Assembly: GCA_945788675.1 (NCBI GenBank)
Contig: CALZMY010000172.1
Span: 1 to 5,124 of the forward strand
Origin: an uncultured Gammaproteobacteria bacterium
Lineage (GTDB): Bacteria; Pseudomonadota; Gammaproteobacteria; SZUA-140
DNA length: 5,124 nucleotides
Reading direction: 5' to 3'
A program made the position numbers and the translations under genes. Shown here one piece after another: positions 1 through 5,124 of this stretch. Each line of letters starts with the position of its first letter. The stretch's first letter is position 1. Below the pieces are notes generated by a model that did not search any database, was not told where the DNA came from, and was given only the letters and a program-made list of their open reading frames with translations.

Positions 1-253
1 CTTCAGTCAACAAATAGGCACTTTCCACTGACCCCAATTATTCTTTACTAGATCCATTTTATGTTGCTTGTGCGACTACTGAACTCATCATCCTGTTAAC
101 ACGTATCCGAAAGCTTAAAGCCAGGATTAAATTGCGGCTTCGCATCTCCCAGGTTATCACCCGGGCTACATTGGTTTATAGTTAACCAAGAACATAACAC
201 ACAGTTACAACAATTGTGATCTTGGCTTAAACGTTTCTTGAATAAGCAATCAA
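1..253. other. non-coding flank downstream of the VWA gene
   Basis: No open reading frame with coding character is seen on either strand. The stretch lies 3' of the minus-strand channel/VWA operon. It holds short dyads: a 7-bp stem at 149-166 (arms CCCAGGT and ACCCGGG, with one G-U pair when read as minus-strand RNA), a 6-bp stem at 171-176/184-189 (TTGGTT/AACCAA), and a 5-bp stem at 225-229/243-247 just after the stop codon. None is followed by a T-run on the minus strand, so no intrinsic terminator can be called. Transcription of the operon may end by Rho or further left. Confidence 0.5.
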
Positions 254-1036
254 CTACCTAAACTGCATCTGCAACATCAACCCTCCTGTCTTTTCTGACA
301 ACGTCCTGTACTCTGCCAACGTCGGTGGATTAGAGCGCCCCAACGGTAGTGTGAAGACAGGGCTCTTGATCTGCGAGTAGAGGATAGTATCATCGGATGG
401 TTCATCACCGATCAGAAGGTAAGCACCCGGTACACGGGTATTTTTGGCGGCGCGACGAAAGGCGTCACCAATGGTTTCGTTGTTGCCGATAAACGGCGCG
501 CCCTGCATCAGCATATCGAACATCTCACCCATTGAACCGGTATAAGTTTTGGCGATACCATCTGAAAACCAGGTGACGGCATCGAGGTGCTTGCCGGAGC
601 GGGTGACGATCACTCGCAGAATTGGAATCAGAAAATGTGACGCGCCGTGCATCGAGCCGGTGGCATCGATGACGAGATGCAGCTCCTTGCCGGGGATCTT
701 TTTTAACCCTTTGATAAAGATCTCAAAATCCTTACGCCCTTCGCCTTCAGCAAGTCCTGCGGGCTTGAGCACCTTCTTCATCTGACTTTCGGAATCCATC
801 TTTGCCATTTCATCCAGCTCGCCAATCAGTCTGTCCATATCCGAACCAGACATATCAAGCTGTTGTTCAAGCTTCGCCACTTTCTCTTTTAGCTTGGGCA
901 GCTGATCTTCTTCGGCCACCTTGGAGGTGATCAGGATTGTGACCAGTAGAAATATGAAGGTCGCGAGCATCAGCAACGCTACGTCCGAAAAACTTTCATG
1001 GACGTTGGAATAGGTAAACTTTCGTCGGTCTTTCAC
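254..1036 (-). CDS. ExbD/MotB-like membrane protein with a von Willebrand factor A domain
   Basis: Predicted 260-residue inner-membrane protein, probably the stator partner of the channel protein encoded just upstream. Seen: a short basic N-terminus, one transmembrane helix at about residues 19-38, a charged, heptad-like helical linker at about 42-90, and a VWA fold from about 117 to the end. Asp18, in the motif FSDVALL, sits where ExbD, TolR and MotB carry their proton-translocating aspartate. The MIDAS metal site looks complete: D124-x-T126-x-S128, T188 in the NETIGDA segment, and D211 in LLIGDEP. By analogy with ExbD the VWA domain should be periplasmic, where a divalent metal could mediate binding to a protein ligand; this is inferred. 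There is no OmpA-like peptidoglycan-binding domain. The start is GTG (bases 1034-1036) without a clear Shine-Dalgarno sequence, 18 bases after the upstream stop and in the same frame, so translation is probably coupled. The biological role is unknown. The domain calls are firm; the partnership is inferred from adjacency and topology. Confidence 0.85.
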   Translation of the reverse strand: MKDRRKFTYSNVHESFSDVALLMLATFIFLLVTILITSKVAEEDQLPKLKEKVAKLEQQLDMSGSDMDRLIGELDEMAKMDSESQMKKVLKPAGLAEGEGRKDFEIFIKGLKKIPGKELHLVIDATGSMHGASHFLIPILRVIVTRSGKHLDAVTWFSDGIAKTYTGSMGEMFDMLMQGAPFIGNNETIGDAFRRAAKNTRVPGAYLLIGDEPSDDTILYSQIKSPVFTLPLGRSNPPTLAEYRTLSEKTGGLMLQMQFR

Positions 1037-1054
1037 GTGAGTGACTGCTGTTAA

Positions 1055-2059
1055 CTATTCTTTGGGTGGACGAGGTCTGATGCGCAGCAGGTCCTTAAGG
1101 CGCTGCCAGAAGGTACGATTGAGATTCTGCATCAGTCGCGCCTCCTGGCGCATCAACATATAACATTGTCGATTCATCTCGATAGTTTCAAGCAGCGAGG
1201 TGCGCTCCTCCTGAGACAGACCGCGCAAATTCTCCACCTCTTCGCGAAACTCCTCCATCGCGCTGCGTGAAGCGCCGAAGGCCGACTGCAGGAATTTCAC
1301 CCGCTCACCGAGCGAGGCCATCTCGGCATCAAGGAAGCGAATATCGCGTTCCAGCGAAGGTTTGAAGTCGGCAGAGCAGTAGACCAGGCAGATGCGCATG
1401 GTGCGATCAAACAGCCCTTCGACCCCCTGCTCGGTGATCTGTGCGAAGACTCGCAGCAAAACGCCACCCAGGATCGCGCCCAGCAAGGTGGTGTAGAAGG
1501 CGGTGCCCATGCCGCCCATCGCCTTGCGTAAACCTTGCAGTAACTGCTCCTGATCATGCCCCAGCGCATCGAGTGAGCTGGTAAGACCCGTCAGGGTCAA
1601 CGTCAGCCCCATCACGGTGCCGATCAAACCCAGCGTGATCAGCAGATTGCCAGCCACTTCAATCGAGCGACTCATGCGTTGAAAAACGGCCAGTTCCACA
1701 TTGAGCAGCGCCTCGGCATCAGGCTTGCTGTTGCTGTCCATCGCCATCTTCAGGGACTGGAAATAGCGCGCGACGGCACGACTTTCCGAGGTCGTTTCAA
1801 AACCGATCAACCCCTTCTCTCTGACATCGGACTCGATACGTCTGGCCGCTAATGATTCTTTTGTCAGCGCAATACTCAATGCAAGGCTCGCGGCGAGACC
1901 AAAGACAAAGAACCCGAGGATGATCCACGTAATGCGGGTCTTATCCTGCCCTAAAACCTCCCAGATACCCGCATCCTGATAGAAGGCAAAATAGACGGCC
2001 GTTGCCGTCAGCGCCCAGATGAACCACAGCAACAAAGTGCGATAAGGGCGATGCCTCAT
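1055..2059 (-). CDS. MotA/TolQ/ExbB-family proton channel protein
   Basis: Predicted 334-residue inner-membrane protein of the MotA/TolQ/ExbB superfamily, whose members form pentamers that couple ion flow to movement of an ExbD/MotB-type partner. Four hydrophobic segments are visible at about residues 8-26, 43-65, 134-158 and 183-207. The third carries LGLIGTVMGLTLTLTGL and the fourth GMGTAFYTTLLGAILGG, which match the two pore-lining family signatures, including threonines at T148 and T190/T191. The cytoplasmic loop between helices 2 and 3 is about 70 residues. A polar, charged tail of about 125 residues follows helix 4, looks helical or coiled-coil, and ends in a basic, proline-rich stretch. 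The start at 2059 is preferred because GGAAGG lies 7 bases upstream; an ATG six codons earlier (2077) has a poorer site. It is the first gene of a two-gene unit with the VWA protein. The name TolQ or ExbB should not be used, because the partner is not TolR or ExbD. Confidence 0.88.
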   Translation of the reverse strand: MRHRPYRTLLLWFIWALTATAVYFAFYQDAGIWEVLGQDKTRITWIILGFFVFGLAASLALSIALTKESLAARRIESDVREKGLIGFETTSESRAVARYFQSLKMAMDSNSKPDAEALLNVELAVFQRMSRSIEVAGNLLITLGLIGTVMGLTLTLTGLTSSLDALGHDQEQLLQGLRKAMGGMGTAFYTTLLGAILGGVLLRVFAQITEQGVEGLFDRTMRICLVYCSADFKPSLERDIRFLDAEMASLGERVKFLQSAFGASRSAMEEFREEVENLRGLSQEERTSLLETIEMNRQCYMLMRQEARLMQNLNRTFWQRLKDLLRIRPRPPKE

Positions 2060-2066
2060 GTCAACA

Positions 2067-2072
2067 CCTTCC
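2067..2072 (-). promoter_or_regulatory. ribosome binding site of the channel gene
   Basis: GGAAGG on the minus strand lies 7 bases upstream of the ATG at 2059. The in-frame ATG at 2077 has only AGAGG at 11 bases, so this site decides the start in favour of the 334-residue product. Confidence 0.65.
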
Positions 2073-2220
2073 ACCATGTCATCACACGCCTCTGCTCAGC
2101 AGGTTTACTTCCCATCTCCCCCAACCTCATCGTGAACTGACATTATTTATTATTCGTATAAATGGAAATATAAATCAGAAAAGCCGATATGTCTTCTTTA
2201 GCGACTAGATGATGAGCGAA
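2073..2220 (-). other. AT-rich gap before the channel gene, probable promoter region
   Basis: This is the only gap upstream of the channel/VWA operon, about 140 bases. The part at 2140-2180 is very AT-rich and, read on the minus strand, contains several weak -10-like hexamers (for example TATACG and TATATT). No -35/-10 pair with good matches and 16-18 base spacing is visible. A promoter is expected here from the layout but cannot be placed. No hairpin with a T-run terminates the protease gene's transcript before it, so read-through from upstream is also possible. Confidence 0.3.
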
Positions 2221-2904
2221 TTATCGACGCAGGAAGCGTATCCAGCGCCAGATATTCAAAAGACTCGACAACGAGGCCGCCAAATAGGTCAATGCACAGG
2301 CGCGTAAGATTTTCCTGGCAGCACGTTCTTCTGCAAGCGAGAGATATTTACCCGCTTTGATCAGCGGCATTGCCTTACCAAAACTGGCATCCCATTCCAC
2401 TGGCAGTGTCACGAGATGCACCAGCGTGGAAACCCCTAAACTCGCCAGCCCAACTAAAAACATCAGCATGCCCACCGAAGGCGCACGCGTCACTCCCACC
2501 AGCAGCGGTACTGCAAACATCGCCAATGATCCCGCCTTTTCGGTGACCTGTGCAATCCGCACAAGCCTGCCACGCAGCATCAATTTTGGATCACCATCCC
2601 TATGCTGAATGGCATGCCCCACTTCGTGGGCGGCAACCGCAACGGCGGTAAGTGACTTACCATCGAAATTCGCCTCGCTGAGGCGTACACAGCGGTCAGT
2701 TGGATCGTAGTGGTCGCCCAACGCTGTTTTTTCGACTTTAACCGCTTCCAATCCAGCCTTATTCAGCAAGTGGCGGGCAAACTCCGCGCCATTCCCAGGG
2801 TAGTGCGCCTGATGTTTGCTGTTACGAGCAAGCACCGCACGCGCCCACAATTGTGGGCCAAAAACCAGCGCTAACACTAACAATAATAGAATAACTAGAT
2901 GCAT
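2221..2904 (-). CDS. YugP-type membrane zinc metallopeptidase
   Basis: Predicted 227-residue membrane protein of the zinc-dependent neutral metallopeptidase family typified by Bacillus YugP (Zn_peptidase_2). Seen in order: an N-terminal hydrophobic anchor (about residues 2-17), the segment DHYDPTDRCVRLSEANF (about 64-80) typical of the family, and the gluzincin-like motif AAHEVGHAIQ, with H93 and H97 as zinc ligands and E94 as catalytic base. Two hydrophobic segments follow (about 124-140 and 144-166), then LPVEWDAS, where E170 is the likely third ligand. A weaker hydrophobic stretch near 200-216 precedes a basic end. Length is normal for the family. ATG at 2904 is taken as the start, with GGAT about 8 bases upstream; a TTG one codon earlier is the alternative. 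Substrates of this family are poorly known; a role in membrane-protein turnover is inference. It lies 66 bases downstream of the lipoprotein gene on the same strand with no obvious terminator between, so the two may be co-transcribed. Confidence 0.9.
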   Translation of the reverse strand: MHLVILLLLVLALVFGPQLWARAVLARNSKHQAHYPGNGAEFARHLLNKAGLEAVKVEKTALGDHYDPTDRCVRLSEANFDGKSLTAVAVAAHEVGHAIQHRDGDPKLMLRGRLVRIAQVTEKAGSLAMFAVPLLVGVTRAPSVGMLMFLVGLASLGVSTLVHLVTLPVEWDASFGKAMPLIKAGKYLSLAEERAARKILRACALTYLAASLSSLLNIWRWIRFLRR

Positions 2905-2970
2905 CAAATAACATCCAGAAAAGAGAGAAAAAGACTCACAACACGGCTAAGAAAAAGGCTGAACTAGCTC

Positions 2971-3516
2971 CTAGCTCCCACCAATCTGAGAAATCGGTTT
3001 CTTCCTGGCGGGACCAACCGCGCGCATAAAGCGACTTTTCTCTTTTGCGGAGGCCAGATCAATCATGTGAGGCAAAAAGAAGACACCACGAAACTCACCG
3101 TCAACAGGTTCAATCGAAAGGAAATAGGTAGCACCCGCCTCGAACTTATAACGCTTTGTCCGCTGCATCTTTTTAAATTCACGAAATGGGCCTGCGTTCG
3201 TCAACGATTTGATCGTGACATCCACCTCACCAGGCTTGAGATGCACAACGGTATATTCAGATTTAACCAGATTTATCAAAAGCTCTTTGTTCAACTCCAC
3301 CGTTAGACGGTTATCTGCCGCCCCCATGTAACGTTCTGTATCGGGGCGGATAAAGTAAACAGCCGCATAATTGCCAGCCCCCTGCTGAATCAGCGAGTGA
3401 TCTTTTTGGATATGCGTAGCAGACAGTGACAGATGCTGCATCGGCGAGCCGGCACACCCAGCAAGCGCAAAAGCTACTATCAGCAGTAAAGCTGCAATTC
3501 CCCTGCCCTTTTTCAT
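2971..3516 (-). CDS. DUF2846-like lipoprotein
   Basis: Predicted 181-residue envelope lipoprotein. Seen: a type II signal peptide with basic start (MKKGR), a hydrophobic core at residues 7-18 and the lipobox LAGC with Cys21 as the lipidated residue. Residue +2 is alanine, not aspartate, which by the usual Lol rule favours the outer membrane. The region of about 50-140 (AAVYFIRPDT, then VELN, VVHLKPGEVDV and GATYFLSIEP) resembles the DUF2846 domain: a first strand with Y-x-x-R, a middle proline-glycine turn and a final Y-F-L strand. The family has no known activity. The C-terminal tail of about 40 residues is basic and lacks obvious motifs. A strong GGAGG lies 12 bases upstream of the ATG, slightly far but usable. 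The gene is first in line with the metallopeptidase and divergent from phosphoribulokinase. Confidence 0.8.
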   Translation of the reverse strand: MKKGRGIAALLLIVAFALAGCAGSPMQHLSLSATHIQKDHSLIQQGAGNYAAVYFIRPDTERYMGAADNRLTVELNKELLINLVKSEYTVVHLKPGEVDVTIKSLTNAGPFREFKKMQRTKRYKFEAGATYFLSIEPVDGEFRGVFFLPHMIDLASAKEKSRFMRAVGPARKKPISQIGGS

Positions 3517-3528
3517 TTCTGGAGAACC

Positions 3529-3533
3529 CCTCC
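3529..3533 (-). promoter_or_regulatory. ribosome binding site of the lipoprotein gene
   Basis: GGAGG on the minus strand (within CGGAGGGG) is 12 bases from the ATG at 3516. The match is strong but the spacing is longer than usual. No other in-frame start downstream keeps the signal peptide intact. Confidence 0.6.
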
Positions 3534-3776
3534 GACAGAATTAATCAAGTTACAATCAAGCATCGATCATCTCATTCATTTTGCATCAAAACAAGCGCTT
3601 GGAGCTGTATTATGCTGTCACAAAGCGTGTTATCTGGCGTAGTCACATCGCCAAAACTTGCCACATCCTCTCACGTTTGATTCAATACACTGTTTTACCC
3701 GCGCGCTGTAACGATAGCGGCCACTGTCCGTACAATAAAATCTACAAGAGACAGGTGCAAAAACAAGAAATTTCGC

Positions 3777-3821
3777 TTGCGGGTGCCCTGCAAAGAATCA
3801 CAAATAAACACGCACCCGTAA
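3777..3821 (+). repeat. inverted repeat in the phosphoribulokinase leader
   Basis: TTGCGGGTGC (3777-3786) can pair with GCACCCGTAA (3812-3821) over 10 positions with a single G-U pair, enclosing a 25-base A-rich loop. It ends 51 bases before the kinase ATG. It could be a leader-RNA hairpin or a pair of half-sites for a regulator. There is no T-run after it, so it is not an intrinsic terminator. Confidence 0.5.
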
Positions 3822-3858
3822 CTTTAAGCTACAGATTTACATAGACTTTATAACTTTT

Positions 3859-3865
3859 AAGGGAG
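3859..3865 (+). promoter_or_regulatory. ribosome binding site of phosphoribulokinase
   Basis: AAGGGAG ends 7 bases before the ATG at 3873. This supports that start, which also gives the usual N-terminus for the family. Confidence 0.75.
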
Positions 3866-3872
3866 AATCAAC

Positions 3873-4742
3873 ATGTCTGTTAAACATCCAGTCATTGTCG
3901 TGACCGGCTCATCAGGCGCTGGCACCACAACGGTCAAAAATGCTTTTGAGCATATGTTTCATCGTGAGGGCATCAATGCCGCGGTCATCGAAGGTGATGC
4001 ATTCCACCGCTACGACCGTCTTACTATGAAAGAAAAGGTGGCCGAGGCGGCAAAAGAAGGTATTGATCTCAGCCATTTCGGACCAGATGCCAACATATTC
4101 GATAAACTCGAAGCGCTTTTCAAGAGCTATAGCGAGACCGGCACCGGCCAGATGCGTAAATATCTGCACGATGAGGTTGAAGCAGCACCTTACAAACAGG
4201 ATCCCGGCACCTTCACACCTTGGGAACCGGTCCCTGAAGACACCGACATACTTTTCTATGAAGGCCTGCATGGCGGTGTTGTGACCAAAGACGTCGATGT
4301 TGCCCGCTGGGTTGACCTGCTAGTTGGCGTAGTGCCGATTGTAAACCTGGAGTGGATCCAGAAAATTCACCGCGACACTGCTCAGCGTGGCTATTCAGCC
4401 GAAGCAGTCACCGATACCATCCTGCGCCGCATGCCGGACTATGTAAACACCATCACCCCTCAGTTTTCACGCACTGATATTAATTTCCAGCGCGTGCCGG
4501 TGGTCGATACCTCAAATCCTTTCATCTCGCGTGATATCCCGACCCCGGATGAAAGCCTGATTGTGATCCGTTTCAGGCATCCAGAAAAACATGATATGCC
4601 ATATTATCTATCCATGCTGAAGGATTCATGGATGTCTCGTCCAAACACCATCGTGCTGCCGGGCGGCAAGATGGGGCTGGCGATGGAGATTATCCTCAAT
4701 CCTGTGGTTCATGAGATGATGGAAAGACAACGCACTGCCTGA
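3873..4742 (+). CDS. prk (cbbP): phosphoribulokinase (class I)
   Basis: Predicted 289-residue cytoplasmic enzyme that phosphorylates ribulose 5-phosphate with ATP to make ribulose 1,5-bisphosphate, the CO2 acceptor used by Rubisco in the Calvin cycle. Seen: the P-loop GSSGAGTTT at residues 12-20; EGDAFHRYDR at 40-49 with D42, H45 and R49 at the same numbers as the catalytic and substrate-binding residues of the Rhodobacter sphaeroides enzyme; the Walker B-like segment LFYEGLHGG with E130; and the WIQKIHRDTAQRGYS segment with K164, R167, D168 and R172, one residue offset from the reference numbering. Length matches the octameric bacterial class I enzymes (about 290 residues), not the longer plant and cyanobacterial class II form. 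All key residues are present, so the gene should be functional. It stands alone: no Rubisco or other cbb gene is in the window, and it is followed by its own terminator. Bacterial class I enzymes are typically activated by NADH and inhibited by AMP; that is family knowledge. Confidence 0.97.
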   Translation: MSVKHPVIVVTGSSGAGTTTVKNAFEHMFHREGINAAVIEGDAFHRYDRLTMKEKVAEAAKEGIDLSHFGPDANIFDKLEALFKSYSETGTGQMRKYLHDEVEAAPYKQDPGTFTPWEPVPEDTDILFYEGLHGGVVTKDVDVARWVDLLVGVVPIVNLEWIQKIHRDTAQRGYSAEAVTDTILRRMPDYVNTITPQFSRTDINFQRVPVVDTSNPFISRDIPTPDESLIVIRFRHPEKHDMPYYLSMLKDSWMSRPNTIVLPGGKMGLAMEIILNPVVHEMMERQRTA

Positions 4743-4748
4743 TTGCTC

Positions 4749-4766
4749 GTCTGCCACCAGGCAGAC
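4749..4766 (+). repeat. small hairpin after phosphoribulokinase
   Basis: GTCTGCC (4749-4755) and GGCAGAC (4760-4766) form a perfect 7-bp stem with a 4-base loop (ACCA), starting 6 bases after the stop codon. Only TTTA follows, so it is at best a weak terminator; it may instead protect the 3' end of the message. Confidence 0.6.
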
Positions 4767-4781
4767 TTTATGCTGCACACT

Positions 4782-4814
4782 AAACGCTACCCTCATCGGG
4801 TGGCGTTTTTTTTT
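4782..4814 (+). terminator. intrinsic terminator of phosphoribulokinase
   Basis: AAACGCTACCC (4782-4792) pairs with GGGTGGCGTTT (4798-4808) over 11 positions with one U-G pair and a 5-base loop (TCATC). The distal end runs into nine T residues (4806-4814). This is a typical Rho-independent terminator 40 bases after the stop codon and closes the kinase as a single-gene transcript, or as the end of one. Confidence 0.93.
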
Positions 4815-4839
4815 GCGCACTAAAACATAAAGAATCAAA

Positions 4840-4858
4840 CACTATCAATATGATAGTG
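4840..4858. promoter_or_regulatory. perfect 19-bp dyad, operator-like
   Basis: CACTATCA (4840-4847) and TGATAGTG (4851-4858) are perfect inverted copies around ATA. The short centre and AT-rich flanks fit a dimeric repressor or activator site better than an RNA hairpin. The AT-rich stretch at 4871-4885 to its right could hold a -10 element for transcription towards the right edge, but no convincing -35 is seen. The cognate regulator is unknown. Confidence 0.4.
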
Positions 4859-4881
4859 AGAATTACAGATTATTAATTAAT

Positions 4882-5103
4882 TTTAGGGTTAAGCTTAGAA
4901 ATCCGGCACATCCCGACTGTGTAGGGGGGAAGTTCAAGTCACAGATAATCCATTACCAGACTTGAAACTCGTCACAGCCGGGAGTACCGGTCAATCGTCA
5001 TCCCTTGCACCGCCTGGGGCTTTACAACACCTACCCCAGGAAGGGGGGAGGTGCTTGGGATGTCTGTAGTGCAAAGAGAGTGTAGGTGATAACCCAACCT
5101 AAA
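4882..5103 (+). ncRNA. possible structured RNA, family not recognised
   Basis: This block has no good open frame but several nested complementary arms. Helix A pairs 4912-4921 with 4973-4982 (10 positions, one A/C mismatch). Inside it helix B pairs 4933-4940 with 4959-4966 (8 perfect bp, 18-base loop). Helix C pairs 4999-5004 with 5057-5062 and, after a 2x2 TT/TT internal loop, 5007-5011 with 5050-5054. Inside it helix D pairs 5013-5019 with 5034-5040 (7 perfect bp). The loop of D holds CACCTA (5028-5033), complementary to TAGGTG (5083-5088), a possible pseudoknot. The ends may close through TTTAGG (4882-4887) with CCTAAA (5098-5103) and GTTA (4888-4891) with TAAC (5090-5093). Strand is assumed to be + because the closing arms and pseudoknot read well that way; perfect Watson-Crick helices would form on either strand. 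It may be a leader or guide-type RNA for a gene beyond the window. Confidence 0.4.
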
Positions 5104-5124
5104 TCAACTACTTTTTATATGGAA

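Larger units (their letters stand above)
3517..3872. other. divergent intergenic region, lipoprotein / phosphoribulokinase
   Basis: These 356 bases separate two divergent genes and must hold promoters for both. Open frames cross it on the + strand but start at TTG or lack a ribosome site, and their translations match nothing I recognise, so none is called. The visible elements are the lipoprotein ribosome site, a perfect palindrome CAAGCGCTTG at 3592-3601, a -10-like CATAAT on the minus strand at 3609-3614 without a good -35, and the inverted repeat at 3777-3821 close to the kinase gene. Calvin-cycle genes are often controlled by the LysR-type regulator CbbR, but no site can be assigned with confidence and no cbbR gene is in the window. 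Confidence 0.45.
4815..5124. other. gene-free right flank
   Basis: These 310 bases after the kinase terminator hold no supported coding region. They contain the 19-bp dyad and the possible structured RNA described separately. An ATG at 5119-5121 just before the edge has no visible ribosome site and cannot be judged because only two codons are in view. Confidence 0.6.

Noticed and set aside
147..166. Intrinsic terminator for the VWA operon
   Set aside because: The 7-bp stem has no T-run on the minus strand and lies about 90 bases past the stop codon.
254..2059. Full Zorya anti-phage system
   Set aside because: The channel protein fits the superfamily of ZorA, but the partner has a VWA domain instead of the OmpA-like domain of ZorB, and no ZorC, ZorD or ZorE is present beside it.
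3581..3844. Open frames of 84 and 87 codons crossing the divergent intergenic region on the + strand
   Set aside because: One starts at TTG, both lack a convincing ribosome site, they overlap each other in different frames, and the composition looks like translated non-coding DNA. A decayed mobile-element remnant was considered but no transposase motif or terminal repeat is seen.
3912..4271. A 119-codon minus-strand frame inside phosphoribulokinase
   Set aside because: It lies antisense to a fully conserved enzyme gene and its translation has no recognisable features; it is a shadow of the kinase codon pattern.
4882..5124. Retron with its reverse transcriptase
   Set aside because: Only the closing-arm layout and an AAGC resemble a retron RNA. 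No reverse transcriptase sequence is inside the window, so the call cannot be made.
1..5124. CRISPR array, tRNA, rRNA or insertion sequence
   Set aside because: No regularly spaced direct repeats, no cloverleaf with a T-arm consensus, no rRNA signature and no transposase or terminal inverted repeats were seen.

Overview
The window fits a proteobacterium, most likely a gammaproteobacterium, with an autotrophic (Calvin-cycle) metabolism. The strongest marker is a complete class I phosphoribulokinase gene on the + strand (3873-4742). Its key residues fall at the positions known from the Rhodobacter sphaeroides enzyme. The lipoprotein with an outer-membrane-type lipobox and the TolQ/ExbB-type channel protein also point to a Gram-negative cell. 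Species or genus cannot be named from this window.

Layout. Positions 1-253 are a non-coding flank with only weak dyads. Positions 254-2059 hold a two-gene minus-strand operon. The first gene transcribed (1055-2059) encodes a four-helix MotA/TolQ/ExbB-family channel protein with a long, probably coiled-coil cytoplasmic tail. The second (254-1036) encodes a single-pass protein with an ExbD/TolR/MotB-like transmembrane helix carrying the proton-channel aspartate, then a helical linker and a von Willebrand factor A domain with a complete MIDAS site. The two genes share a reading frame and are separated by one TAG and 18 bases. Positions 2060-2220 are an AT-rich gap that could hold the operon's promoter. 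Positions 2221-2904 encode a YugP-type membrane zinc metallopeptidase. Upstream of it on the same strand, 2971-3516 encodes a DUF2846-like lipoprotein. Positions 3517-3872 are the divergent intergenic region between the lipoprotein gene and phosphoribulokinase, with an inverted repeat in the kinase leader. After the kinase come a small hairpin and a strong intrinsic terminator (4782-4814).

The last 310 bases hold no recognisable gene. They contain a perfect 19-bp dyad (4840-4858) and a block of about 220 bases (4882-5103) with nested complementary arms, a possible pseudoknot and a possible closing helix, as expected of a structured RNA. I do not recognise its family.

How the genes work together. 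The kinase makes ribulose 1,5-bisphosphate for Rubisco, but no other Calvin-cycle gene is in view. The minus-strand channel and VWA proteins probably form one ion-driven inner-membrane complex in which a metal-binding VWA domain replaces the usual peptidoglycan- or TonB-linked periplasmic domain. The protease and the lipoprotein are envelope proteins that may be co-transcribed. No functional link between these envelope genes and carbon fixation can be shown from the sequence. The two most interesting items are the channel/VWA pair and the structured block at the right end.
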